From: Saprospiraceae bacterium
GTDB lineage: Bacteria > Bacteroidota > Bacteroidia > Chitinophagales > Saprospiraceae
NCBI GenBank assembly: GCA_947441325.1
Contig: CANETR010000103.1
Coordinates: 1-7,006, forward strand
Length of the DNA: 7,006 nt
Direction of reading: 5' to 3'
The translations under genes were made by a program, and so were the position numbers. The notes beneath the pieces are model-generated. The model did not search any database and had not been told where the DNA came from. It was given only the letters and a program-made list of their open reading frames with translations. The stretch's first letter is position 1, and each line of letters starts with the position of its first letter. Shown here piece after piece: positions 1 through 6,544 of the stretch.

Positions 1-2162
1 GCATGCACATCTACCAAGCCGGGCATAATGGTTTTGCCTTTCAGGTCATACACTTTTGCATCGGCAGGAATTTTGACCTTAGCTGCTGTGCCAATAGCCT
101 CAATTCTATTGCCATTTACCACAATCACACCATTTTCAATCACTTCGCTACCCTCCATAGTAATGATTTTTACTCCTTTGAGGGCAATGCGGCCAGTTGC
201 AGCATCGGCTTTGTATTCCAGGCCAATCTTTGTTCCTACTGTATCGAGCGGTGGAAGAGAGTCGGGTGCGCCTTCCACAAAGGCGAAGCGGTCTTTGAGG
301 TTTACCGTGAAATATTCATCGCCCAAGGTCCAGTGAACCGCCTTACTGTCGCCCGACCAATGCAGATTGAGGCCGGCATCGCGGGTAATTTTGGTAACAG
401 GAACTGCACTTGTACCTCCGTCCAAATCGAGGGTTTTGCCTATAGCCGGCATAGCAGCCACATAGGCCTGATGCAAATTGACAAAGGCAAGCCACTGATT
501 ATCGGGGCTGACAGAAAAGCCATTGCCGTACTTTGATTTTGCATGGGTCTTTTTATCATTGCCGTTCAAATCGACACTGATCAGTTCCTTGGTCAGCGCG
601 CCAAAGAAATAACCACCAGATTGATAAAAAATTCTATTGCCATCGGCACTGAAAACAGGCGCAGAGCCTTCGTCGATGATCAAAGTTTCTTTGCCGCCAT
701 TTGCCGGAATCCAATAAATACCGGGGTCTTCACAGTATGCAAATCCCTGGTCGCCATTGCCGGGAGCACGTTGAAACACAATTTTACTGCCATCGGGTGA
801 GAAAACAGGCGTGTGGAAAATTCCTTTTTCTGTACTTAATTTCTGATTACCGCTTCCGTCAAGATTTATCTTATAAATTGCCCCTGTGTTTTCGTCATTC
901 CAAGTTGTATAAACAATGCTTTTTCCATCTGTTGAGAAGGAGGGCTCATATTCAAAATCCTTAGCCGATGTGAGGCGGACAGGTTTGCCATTTGGCATTT
1001 CTTTTCTCCATAAGTATCCAATGGCATGAAATACCAAAGTCTTTCCATCGGGTGAAGTTACTGCCTGTCGAATAACCTTTGCAGTTTCCTTTTCGTTGAA
1101 AACCTTATATTTAAAATCCAAAGCATCGGCAATTTTCATATTCACCTCAAGGTCGAAAGGAATATTGCTCGTTTCTAAAGTTTTGGTATTGATTTTATTG
1201 AATTTACCTCCGGCCCAGAACACAATATGTTCATTGTCGGGCAGCCAGGCAAAGTTTGGATACACACCAAAAAGACACCAAGCCTCCTGCTGATCCTTGT
1301 TCAATTTGTCATAAATTGGCCATTCCAAGCCGTTTTTCAGATCGCGCAAGAATAGAACCGATTTTGTACCTACCCTGCGCACAAATGCTAATAAATCGCC
1401 TTTTGGTGAAATTTGCGGACGGCATGAACCGCCGGGACCACCAGTCACATCGGTCAATTCACCGCTCTCAAATTCGTAGCGACGGATGGCATAAATCTGA
1501 TTATTGGGGTCTTTATTGTATTGGAAATAGCCGCCCGGATACATGTCTTCGCAGAAATAGAGGTATTTACCATCCTTGCTCACTGTTGGTTCATTGACAT
1601 CCTGTTGATCATTCTTTTTATTAGTAAGCTGAATGCCGCTGCCGCCGCTGATATGGTACATCCACATTTCGCCTGCACCAAGTGAACGACCCGAGGTGAA
1701 ATGCTTACGCGCAATGAGGTAATTTCCATCGGCGGTCCATACTGCATTGTTCAAAAGTCGGAAGGATTCCTTGGTAATCTGTTTGGCATTGCTGCCATCG
1801 GCATTCATAATCCAGATATTGTCTCCGCCTCCCGCATCGCTGGTGAAGCTGATTTTTTTACCGTCGGGATTGAAACGAGGCTGAATTTCGAAGGGCAGTC
1901 CGCTGCGAAGTACCTTGGCCTTACCGCCACTGATTGGCATAATATAAATATCGCCGAGCATGTCAAAAACAAGTTGACTGCCGTCAGGACTAACATCGAG
2001 ATTCATCCAGGTACCTTCATCGGTATTAAATTTTACCTCTTTGAAATTCCAACTCTGTCCGGGATTGGACACATCCCATTTGGCATCATCTTTTTTCTGT
2101 GCATTGGCAGAAAGCACTGATAAGAAAATGGCAAAAAATAAGCTTAGTGTTGATTTTGACAT
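1..2162 (-). CDS. Exported TolB-propeller/amidohydrolase fusion protein (5' part; C-terminus outside window)
   Basis: An uninterrupted frame runs from ATG at 2162 to the window edge (720 complete codons plus two bases of an Ala codon), so only the N-terminal part is present. Residues 1-21 form a signal peptide (hydrophobic core LFFAIFLSVLS, cleavage after ANA, then QKKDD), so the protein is exported. About twelve TolB/PD40-type repeats follow, marked by SPDG-like turns at about 58, 98, 143, 195, 252, 307, 370, 410, 455, 505, 552 and 603, enough for two six-bladed propellers. From about 658 an amidohydrolase composite domain begins, with IENGVIVVNGNRIEAIG (674-690) and then GKTIMPGLVDVH (709-720). 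H720 should be the first His of the metal-binding HxH; the edge falls just before the second. Such fusions are usually annotated as amidohydrolase family proteins acting on cyclic amides or peptides in the periplasm. The substrate cannot be read here. The gene is divergent from 2319-2963. The family call is firm; the activity is inferred. Confidence 0.93.
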   Translation of the reverse strand, partial: MSKSTLSLFFAIFLSVLSANAQKKDDAKWDVSNPGQSWNFKEVKFNTDEGTWMNLDVSPDGSQLVFDMLGDIYIMPISGGKAKVLRSGLPFEIQPRFNPDGKKISFTSDAGGGDNIWIMNADGSNAKQITKESFRLLNNAVWTADGNYLIARKHFTSGRSLGAGEMWMYHISGGSGIQLTNKKNDQQDVNEPTVSKDGKYLYFCEDMYPGGYFQYNKDPNNQIYAIRRYEFESGELTDVTGGPGGSCRPQISPKGDLLAFVRRVGTKSVLFLRDLKNGLEWPIYDKLNKDQQEAWCLFGVYPNFAWLPDNEHIVFWAGGKFNKINTKTLETSNIPFDLEVNMKIADALDFKYKVFNEKETAKVIRQAVTSPDGKTLVFHAIGYLWRKEMPNGKPVRLTSAKDFEYEPSFSTDGKSIVYTTWNDENTGAIYKINLDGSGNQKLSTEKGIFHTPVFSPDGSKIVFQRAPGNGDQGFAYCEDPGIYWIPANGGKETLIIDEGSAPVFSADGNRIFYQSGGYFFGALTKELISVDLNGNDKKTHAKSKYGNGFSVSPDNQWLAFVNLHQAYVAAMPAIGKTLDLDGGTSAVPVTKITRDAGLNLHWSGDSKAVHWTLGDEYFTVNLKDRFAFVEGAPDSLPPLDTVGTKIGLEYKADAATGRIALKGVKIITMEGSEVIENGVIVVNGNRIEAIGTAAKVKIPADAKVYDLKGKTIMPGLVDVH

Positions 2163-2207
2163 ATTGATGAATTTTGTTTTAATTGTAGTTTGCTTAAGCT
2201 AAAAAGG

Positions 2208-2223
2208 TTCAAACAAGTTTGAA
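2208..2223. promoter_or_regulatory. 16-bp palindrome in divergent intergenic region (possible operator)
   Basis: TTCAAAC-AA-GTTTGAA is a perfect inverted repeat with 7-bp arms and a 2-bp spacer. It lies 46 bp upstream of the amidohydrolase start and 96 bp upstream of the TPR-protein start. A second, shorter palindrome, GCTTAAGC, sits at 2192-2199. The short spacer makes an RNA hairpin unlikely, and no T-run follows, so a dimeric-regulator site is more plausible than a terminator. In an AT-rich spacer it could also be chance. I do not recognise the motif as belonging to a named regulator. Confidence 0.3.
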
Positions 2224-2318
2224 ACTGTAAATTTATACAGAATTTTAAAACTTTTGGAAATTTGGAACAAACTAAGCATGCTGTCCCTGCGTTTTAGATA
2301 TAGATTAAAAAAATCGGG

Positions 2319-2963
2319 ATGAAATTTAATAGCTATACACAATACGAGCTTTATAAAAACTTCAGGCATATCCGTCGCGATGATGTGTATGCTCAGATTC
2401 GCTTTTACGAAAGACATGCCGATGAATTGAGTTTTCTTAGTTCAGAAGAACATTTTACTGTTTGCTGTTACTATGCCAATGCGCTTTTTGCTGCTGAGGA
2501 TTATGAAAGGTATTTAAGTATAGCTGCCGACATATTGGAAAAGTCCATTATCGAGGATATTCAATTTGTTGACGGAGTTGATGTCTATGCAGACAGTCTC
2601 GAAAAAATGGCATTTTCCTATTTTAAATTAAAAAATTACGACAAGGCATTAAATATTGCCAAACAGCTCTATAAAATCTCCGCTAAAGGAAAAAAACACA
2701 AGGCCCTTTTGAGAAAAATTCTAAAAAGTCAGCGGCCCAAAATCATTTTGAATCTTTTTGCCTTATCAATAATATTTGCGATTAGCTGGACAATTTGCGA
2801 AATTTCGAGTCTGCTTGTTTTCGAATCTTTTTATGTATCTGTTGACTATGCTATTGAAAGCGTTCAAAGTTATATGCTTAATATCCTTATTGCAATGATA
2901 ACAATAGCTACTTTGGGGCATTATTTTTATGTTGGCAGAAAATTAAAACAGCTAATTAAATAA
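2319..2963 (+). CDS. Hypothetical TPR-like protein with two C-terminal transmembrane helices
   Basis: This is a 214-aa protein of no recognised family. The N-terminal 120 residues look alpha-helical and TPR-like. Residues 46-76 (a helix pair with ANALFAAEDYERYLSIA) and 90-122 (ADSLEKMAFSYFKLKNYDKA followed by LNIAKQLYKIS) fit the TPR pattern of small and aromatic positions, and the second is the better match. A very basic stretch (123-141, KGKKHKALLRKILKSQRPK) precedes a hydrophobic helix at 142-167. A second helix lies at 185-205, and the tail is basic (GRKLKQLIK). By the positive-inside rule both termini are cytoplasmic, with the TPR part facing the cytosol as a probable protein-binding platform. 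There is no signal peptide or enzymatic motif. The ATG at 2319 follows an A-rich leader without a strong Shine-Dalgarno, which is normal for Bacteroidota. The gene is 96 bp upstream of the small-protein pair, which has its own promoter, so it is probably a separate unit. Confidence 0.8.
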   Translation: MKFNSYTQYELYKNFRHIRRDDVYAQIRFYERHADELSFLSSEEHFTVCCYYANALFAAEDYERYLSIAADILEKSIIEDIQFVDGVDVYADSLEKMAFSYFKLKNYDKALNIAKQLYKISAKGKKHKALLRKILKSQRPKIILNLFALSIIFAISWTICEISSLLVFESFYVSVDYAIESVQSYMLNILIAMITIATLGHYFYVGRKLKQLIK

Positions 2964-2986
2964 AGAAAAATCTCATAATTTCTGTC

Positions 2987-3010
2987 GGTTTGTAACGCTT
3001 GTCACAACCC
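2987..3010 (+). promoter_or_regulatory. CRP/FNR-like operator upstream of the GCxxGxC gene pair
   Basis: The core at 2990-3007 is TTGTAAC-GCTT-GTCACAA, an 18-bp inverted repeat with one mismatch per arm pair. Read as TGTAA-N6-TCACA it differs from the classical CRP consensus TGTGA-N6-TCACA at one base. Adding GG at 2987-2988 and CC at 3009-3010 extends the dyad to 24 bp. The dyad centre (2998.5) is 33 bp upstream of the centre of the TACCTTTG -7 box, that is about -40 to -43 from the expected start of transcription. This is where class II CRP/FNR activators bind. No T-run follows, which argues against a terminator. Which CRP/FNR-family protein binds cannot be told from the window. Confidence 0.55.
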
Positions 3011-3027
3011 CACAATTTTGGTTGGCT

Positions 3028-3035
3028 TACCTTTG
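3028..3035 (+). promoter_or_regulatory. Bacteroidota-type -7 promoter element (TAnnTTTG)
   Basis: TACCTTTG is a perfect match to the Bacteroidota -7 consensus TAnnTTTG. It lies 24 bp before the ATG at 3060, which leaves a short, A-rich 5' leader of about 20 nt. The usual -33 TTTG element is not found at the normal spacing; the nearest TTG (2999-3001) is too far upstream and lies inside the palindrome. The missing -33 box suggests dependence on an activator bound at the palindrome. Confidence 0.6.
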
Positions 3036-3059
3036 TGTTAGAATTTAAAATAACACATT

Positions 3060-3281
3060 ATGAAAGCATTTATATTAAAAAACATTTTGGGAATTATTGG
3101 AATAGTTCTCGGTGCTTTGACTGGTTACCTTTATTACCAGTTTGTAGGCTGCAATAGCGGCAGCTGTTCTATCAGTTCAAGCCCAACAAATTCCACGCTT
3201 TACGGAGCATTGATGGGCTATCTTTTACTGTCATTATTCGAAAAAGACAAGAAAAAGCAATTAAAACAAAAGGAGCAATGA
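3060..3281 (+). CDS. Small DUF6132-like membrane protein with GCxxGxC motif
   Basis: A 73-aa protein with a hydrophobic helix at 7-28 and a second at about 46-61, separated by a short loop GCNSGSCSISSSPTNS (30-45) carrying C31 and C36. The tail is strongly charged (EKDKKKQLKQKEQ). The loop, with Cys pair, Ser/Ile, then Asn-Pro-like and small residues leading into a Gly-rich second helix (YGALMGYLL), matches my recollection of the DUF6132 family, a Bacteroidota family of unknown function. Two helices and a lysine-rich tail imply both ends in the cytoplasm and the Cys loop on the periplasmic side. This topology is inferred. It has its own promoter and a CRP/FNR-like operator upstream, and overlaps the next gene by 4 bp (ATGA), so the two are probably co-translated. 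The paired cysteines could bind metal or do thiol chemistry; neither is shown. Confidence 0.85.
   Translation: MKAFILKNILGIIGIVLGALTGYLYYQFVGCNSGSCSISSSPTNSTLYGALMGYLLLSLFEKDKKKQLKQKEQ
3270..3280 (+). promoter_or_regulatory. Shine-Dalgarno-like AAGGAG and ATGA start/stop overlap
   Basis: AAGGAG at 3270-3275 precedes the ATG at 3278, which overlaps the TGA stop of the upstream gene as ATGA. An AAGGAG this clear is unusual next to the A-rich leaders of the other genes here. The spacer of only 2 nt is shorter than optimal, so translational coupling through the overlap may matter more than the Shine-Dalgarno itself. Confidence 0.5.
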
Positions 3282-3526
3282 GAGAACGTATCTTAAATAA
3301 TTGGACAATCAACAGATTCTTTTATCTGATAATAGGTCTTTTTATTGCCATTTCATCGGGCATGAACAATGAGTGGTTGGGACTTATTTTTGGTCTTTAC
3401 TTTGCCTCAATGGGGCTTTTTTCCTTTGGTTGTGCCGCAGGAAATTGCTATAGCGCTCAACAGAACAGCAAGAGGACATTCACATCGAATGAAACAGACA
3501 ATGTTGAATATGAAGAACTAAGATAA
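3278..3526 (+). CDS. Small two-helix membrane protein with GCxxGxC motif (YgaP/DUF2892-like architecture)
   Basis: An 82-aa protein that starts RERILNNWTINRFF, followed by hydrophobic helices at about 14-28 and 33-50, then the motif GCAAGNC (51-57, with C52 and C57) and a polar, acidic tail (NETDNVEYEELR). Two helices closed by a Cys-containing turn recall the YgaP-type membrane module (DUF2892), which is often found with rhodanese sulfurtransferases. The similarity is in architecture only and I would not assign the family firmly. It overlaps the upstream gene by 4 bp and shares its GCxxGxC spacing (C-x4-C), so the two products probably work together in the inner membrane. The TAA stop at 3524 lies 16 bp from the end of the convergent phosphatase gene, and I see no hairpin terminator in that gap. 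Function unknown; a sulfur, metal or redox role is inference. Confidence 0.82.
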   Translation: MRERILNNWTINRFFYLIIGLFIAISSGMNNEWLGLIFGLYFASMGLFSFGCAAGNCYSAQQNSKRTFTSNETDNVEYEELR

Positions 3527-3542
3527 GCTAGGTTTACTATAC

Positions 3543-5150
3543 TTACTTATGTACAAAAGGCAATGACAATGTTTCCTTCTCGGTTTTAATATTCACGATA
3601 TAATTGCCCGCTGCAAGGTCACTGATATTAAAGAGTTTTCTGTTCTCTCCGCTGAATGATCTTACATTTTCTGAGAATACTTCTCTTCCATTATAGTCAA
3701 AGAGCGTAATTTGTGTTTCGGCTTCATACTGTAATTTAAACTCCACTTGCAGAAAATCATTGGCCGGATTTGGATAAACCCTTGGTTCGCTAATGAGCGC
3801 ATTATTGTTTTCTGTTCCCGTCGGTGCAGGATTACTTCCATCGGGCTTGATAATCGTAAACTCATCGTACACCACACCTGTTGATCTTAAGTATTTACAG
3901 TCTAAGCGATTGCCATTTACTTCAATAAGCATAGACCCATAAGCATTTGAACCTCCATCGCTTGCGATCATAACAGGATGGTTGAGACTGGCTCCGCTTT
4001 CGCTGCTGCCCGAGTTTCCACAGACCACATAAACAGTTCCTTCATTGGTGCCATTCAGATATTTTACATAATGTTGGCCCTGGTTATAATTTCCATTTGA
4101 AGTGCTAATGGCATGTGTATTGTTGCTAAAAGCAAATGAGTAACCATAATGTCCTTTGATGAGTTTGCTACGCTCATACACATGACTGTGTCCGCTCAAA
4201 ACAAGATCTACTCCGTATTGCTCCAGAATAGGAAGGGCATTTTGGCGCATCGCCAACATAAGTAATTCCCAAAAATCATCAGAGTCGTGAGAGCCCTTGC
4301 TATAAGGTGGCTGATGGAAATAACAAATAATCCATTCTTTTGTATTGGCCTGCAGGTCTTGACGCAACCAATTGAACATCTGTGAGTTGCTGCTTGATGT
4401 CCAAGACTGTATTTCACTATTCAGACTTATAAAATGTATGTTTCCGAAATCGTAAGAATAATATAATTCTGTATTACTTGCTACACCACCAGCTTCGGCA
4501 TTCATTGGATTATTAAAAATATTAAAATAGGGTCCAACATGCTGATCGGGTGCATCAAAACGGTTTACACTGTTGTAATCGTGATTTCCCGGAGTGCTGT
4601 TAACCGGCAGGTAAGGCATAATGGAGTCGTAAATATTGAAAACTTTGTCCTGGTATTCCTGATCGGTGCCGTCTGCGTAGGCATTGTCGCCCAGGAAAAT
4701 CATTAAATCGGTATGCTGTCCTGATGTATAGTTGTTAAAGCTGGTCAAAACATCGACCTGACCTTGATTTGCCTTACCAAAATCGCCTATTGCCCAAAAA
4801 CGGTAAGGCCCTACTGTTCCATTTGCAGGGGCTGTTTTGAATCGGAAAGCATCTAGATTTCCGGCCAAAACACTATTGGCAGTACCAACAGAATAATAAT
4901 AAAAGGTTGAAGGGTTGAGACCAGTCAAATTAACAAAATGATTTGTTTTTAATGCCGTATCTACAACTGTTTGGGTTTGACTACCCAAGCTGTTTCCAAA
5001 ACTAACTCTCGAATCGGTTGGCAAATCTGTTCTCCAGCAAATCTGTATTGATTCAGGCGTCAGTACCTGCAGATAAGGTCCGCGAATGATCTGTTGCGAA
5101 AAGAGCGTAAATGATACAAACAGGAATGCGAGTATAAAATATGGCTTCAT
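3543..5150 (-). CDS. Secreted purple-acid-phosphatase-like metallophosphoesterase with T9SS sorting domain
   Basis: A complete 535-aa protein. Residues 1-18 are a signal peptide (FILAFLFVSFTLFS, then QQ). Residues 22-107 form the fibronectin-like N-terminal domain of purple acid phosphatases (RGPYLQ, ICWRTD, LNPSTFYYYSVG). The catalytic metallophosphoesterase domain spans about 115-380 and has all five purple acid phosphatase motifs: GDFG (122-125), GDNAY (154-158, including the iron-ligand Tyr), GNHD (188-191), CYFH (276-279, for VxxH) and GHSH (320-323). All seven expected metal ligands are therefore present (D123, D155, Y158, N189, H279, H321, H323). A short region at 402-435 resembles the family's C-terminal segment. 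Residues 458-535 are a T9SS type A sorting domain (VYPNPANDF, ITLFDYNGREVF, LAAGNYIVNI), so the enzyme crosses the outer membrane and is released or anchored at the surface. The likely role is phosphate release from extracellular phosphoesters; the substrate is not determined. Confidence 0.95.
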   Translation of the reverse strand: MKPYFILAFLFVSFTLFSQQIIRGPYLQVLTPESIQICWRTDLPTDSRVSFGNSLGSQTQTVVDTALKTNHFVNLTGLNPSTFYYYSVGTANSVLAGNLDAFRFKTAPANGTVGPYRFWAIGDFGKANQGQVDVLTSFNNYTSGQHTDLMIFLGDNAYADGTDQEYQDKVFNIYDSIMPYLPVNSTPGNHDYNSVNRFDAPDQHVGPYFNIFNNPMNAEAGGVASNTELYYSYDFGNIHFISLNSEIQSWTSSSNSQMFNWLRQDLQANTKEWIICYFHQPPYSKGSHDSDDFWELLMLAMRQNALPILEQYGVDLVLSGHSHVYERSKLIKGHYGYSFAFSNNTHAISTSNGNYNQGQHYVKYLNGTNEGTVYVVCGNSGSSESGASLNHPVMIASDGGSNAYGSMLIEVNGNRLDCKYLRSTGVVYDEFTIIKPDGSNPAPTGTENNNALISEPRVYPNPANDFLQVEFKLQYEAETQITLFDYNGREVFSENVRSFSGENRKLFNISDLAAGNYIVNIKTEKETLSLPFVHK

Positions 5151-5276
5151 AATTCAATGTTTTTGTTAATTTTGTTGGTAAATATAGCCCATCAAAAAAA
5201 ATTTACTTGCATTTTAAAGTTAAATGATTTTTAAATAAAGGTTTAATAATTTTAATAACAAAACCGAACCGCTGCA

Positions 5277-6530
5277 TTGATCAAAATAGATAGGGACTTT
5301 TGGCAGGAAATACTGTCAAGTTTCAGTTCAAATAAACTTAGAACCGGATTAACCGCTGCAGGTGTTTTTTGGGGGATTTTTATGCTTATTCTGATGATGG
5401 GTATCGGAAAAGGTATGGAAAATGGTGTTTTGTCTGAGTTTGGTGGTACGGTTTCGAATGGTCTTTTTATTTGGCCCGGAAAAACCGGGATGCCACACAA
5501 GGGATTGTCGATTAATAGACAAGTGAGTTTCGATACAGATGATGTCAAAGAGATCGAAAAAAATGTTGCAGGAATAGAGCTTATTGCTCCCAGGGTGGAG
5601 TTGAGTGGCCAAACGATTGTATTTGAAGAGGAAAAGGGAAGTTATGAAGTACGCGGTGAGCTTCCTACTATTTTCAAAATCCAGTCTATGATTGCCCGAG
5701 ATGGCAGAATTCTAAATGAACTGGATGAGAAAGATAAAAGAAAATCGGCTGTTCTAGGAAAAAAAGTTGCTGAAAATCTTTTCAAAGGTCTTTCGGCAAT
5801 TGGAAAAACTGTTTTGATAAACAGTATTCCATTTCAAGTAATTGGGGTGGTGGAATTCGACGGGCAGGGCCAATGGATGCAGGAAATTGAAGAACAAGTT
5901 TTTGTCCCTCTGTCAACTGCCCGGCAGACCTTCAATTTCGGCAATAAAATATCCTGGTTTGTCTGTACTGTTAAGCCCGATGTGGATATTGAAAAAGTGG
6001 AAAAAGAAATAAAAGCTATACTTGCCCAAAGGCATTCTGTACACCCCGATGACAAACAGGCAATCGGTTCTTTCAATTCAAACAAAGAATTCGGAAGAAT
6101 TGCCTCTCTTTTTGGGAGTATCAATCTTTTTATCTGGTTTGTAGGATTTATGACCTTGTTTGCTGGAATTGTAAGCGTAAGCAATGTTATGCTAATAACA
6201 GTAAAAGACCGAACCAGAGAGTTTGGACTTAGAAAGGCAATTGGTGCCACACCAAATTCGATTATACGTATGATCATTACCGAATCGGTCGTACTTACAA
6301 CCCTTTCAGGTTATGTCGGTCTGCTTATTGGAACTGCTTTAATCGCAACAGTGAATTATTTGCTTACTTTGAGCGGAGGAGGAGCCGAACTCTTTAAAAA
6401 TCCGGAAATCAATGCACAAGTTGCCCTGGGCTCACTCTTTATTCTTATAATCTCAGGAGCTGTAGCAGGCTTACTTCCAGCACGCTATGCAGTAAAAATT
6501 CAACCAGTTGAGGCATTAAGGGCCGACTAA
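5277..6530 (+). CDS. MacB/FtsX-type ABC transporter permease, TTG start
   Basis: A 417-aa permease with standard MacB topology. A cytoplasmic N-terminus (FWQEILSSFSSNKLRTGLTAAG) leads into TM1 at about 24-44. A MacB-like periplasmic core domain follows (about 50-275, with GKKVAENLF and FQVIGVV), then TM2 (283-305), the FtsX coupling segment KDRTREFGLRKAIGATP (310-326), TM3 (about 335-362), TM4 (382-400) and the family's ending PARYAVKIQPVEALRAD. In this family the ATPase partner drives movement of the periplasmic domain to export peptides, lipids or drugs. The start must be TTG at 5277: an in-frame TAA lies at 5256-5258, no ATG or GTG occurs between them, and the next in-frame ATG falls inside TM1. 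The leader has no good Shine-Dalgarno, so expression may be low. No ATP-binding, membrane-fusion or second permease gene adjoins it, since both neighbours are on the other strand. The partner must be encoded elsewhere. Confidence 0.92.
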   Translation: MIKIDRDFWQEILSSFSSNKLRTGLTAAGVFWGIFMLILMMGIGKGMENGVLSEFGGTVSNGLFIWPGKTGMPHKGLSINRQVSFDTDDVKEIEKNVAGIELIAPRVELSGQTIVFEEEKGSYEVRGELPTIFKIQSMIARDGRILNELDEKDKRKSAVLGKKVAENLFKGLSAIGKTVLINSIPFQVIGVVEFDGQGQWMQEIEEQVFVPLSTARQTFNFGNKISWFVCTVKPDVDIEKVEKEIKAILAQRHSVHPDDKQAIGSFNSNKEFGRIASLFGSINLFIWFVGFMTLFAGIVSVSNVMLITVKDRTREFGLRKAIGATPNSIIRMIITESVVLTTLSGYVGLLIGTALIATVNYLLTLSGGGAELFKNPEINAQVALGSLFILIISGAVAGLLPARYAVKIQPVEALRAD

Positions 6531-6544
6531 ATTTCTAAAAATTA

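Noticed and set aside
3..2120. Several plus-strand open frames (for example 3-536, 543-800, 1256-1597, 1701-2120) across the first 2.1 kb.
   Set aside because: They are antisense to one continuous minus-strand frame with a signal peptide, regular propeller repeats and an amidohydrolase start. The plus-strand translations show no domain pattern.
2987..3010. The GG...CC dyad as a rho-independent terminator for the TPR-protein gene.
   Set aside because: The stem has mismatches and is followed by a C-rich stretch rather than a T-run. Its position relative to the -7 box fits an operator better.
3527..3542. A bidirectional terminator between the convergent small-protein and phosphatase genes.
   Set aside because: The 16-bp gap has no inverted repeat. 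Likewise the 14-bp gap at 6531-6544 has no usable hairpin.
5179..5186. TATATTTA on the minus strand, 28 bp upstream of the phosphatase ATG, as a -7 box.
   Set aside because: It matches 7 of 8 consensus positions but lacks the final G and has no TTG at -33 spacing. In such AT-rich DNA this is not persuasive.
5834..6277. A 147-codon minus-strand open frame inside the ABC permease.
   Set aside because: It lies fully opposite a well-supported permease domain with the FtsX motif, and its translation has no recognisable features.
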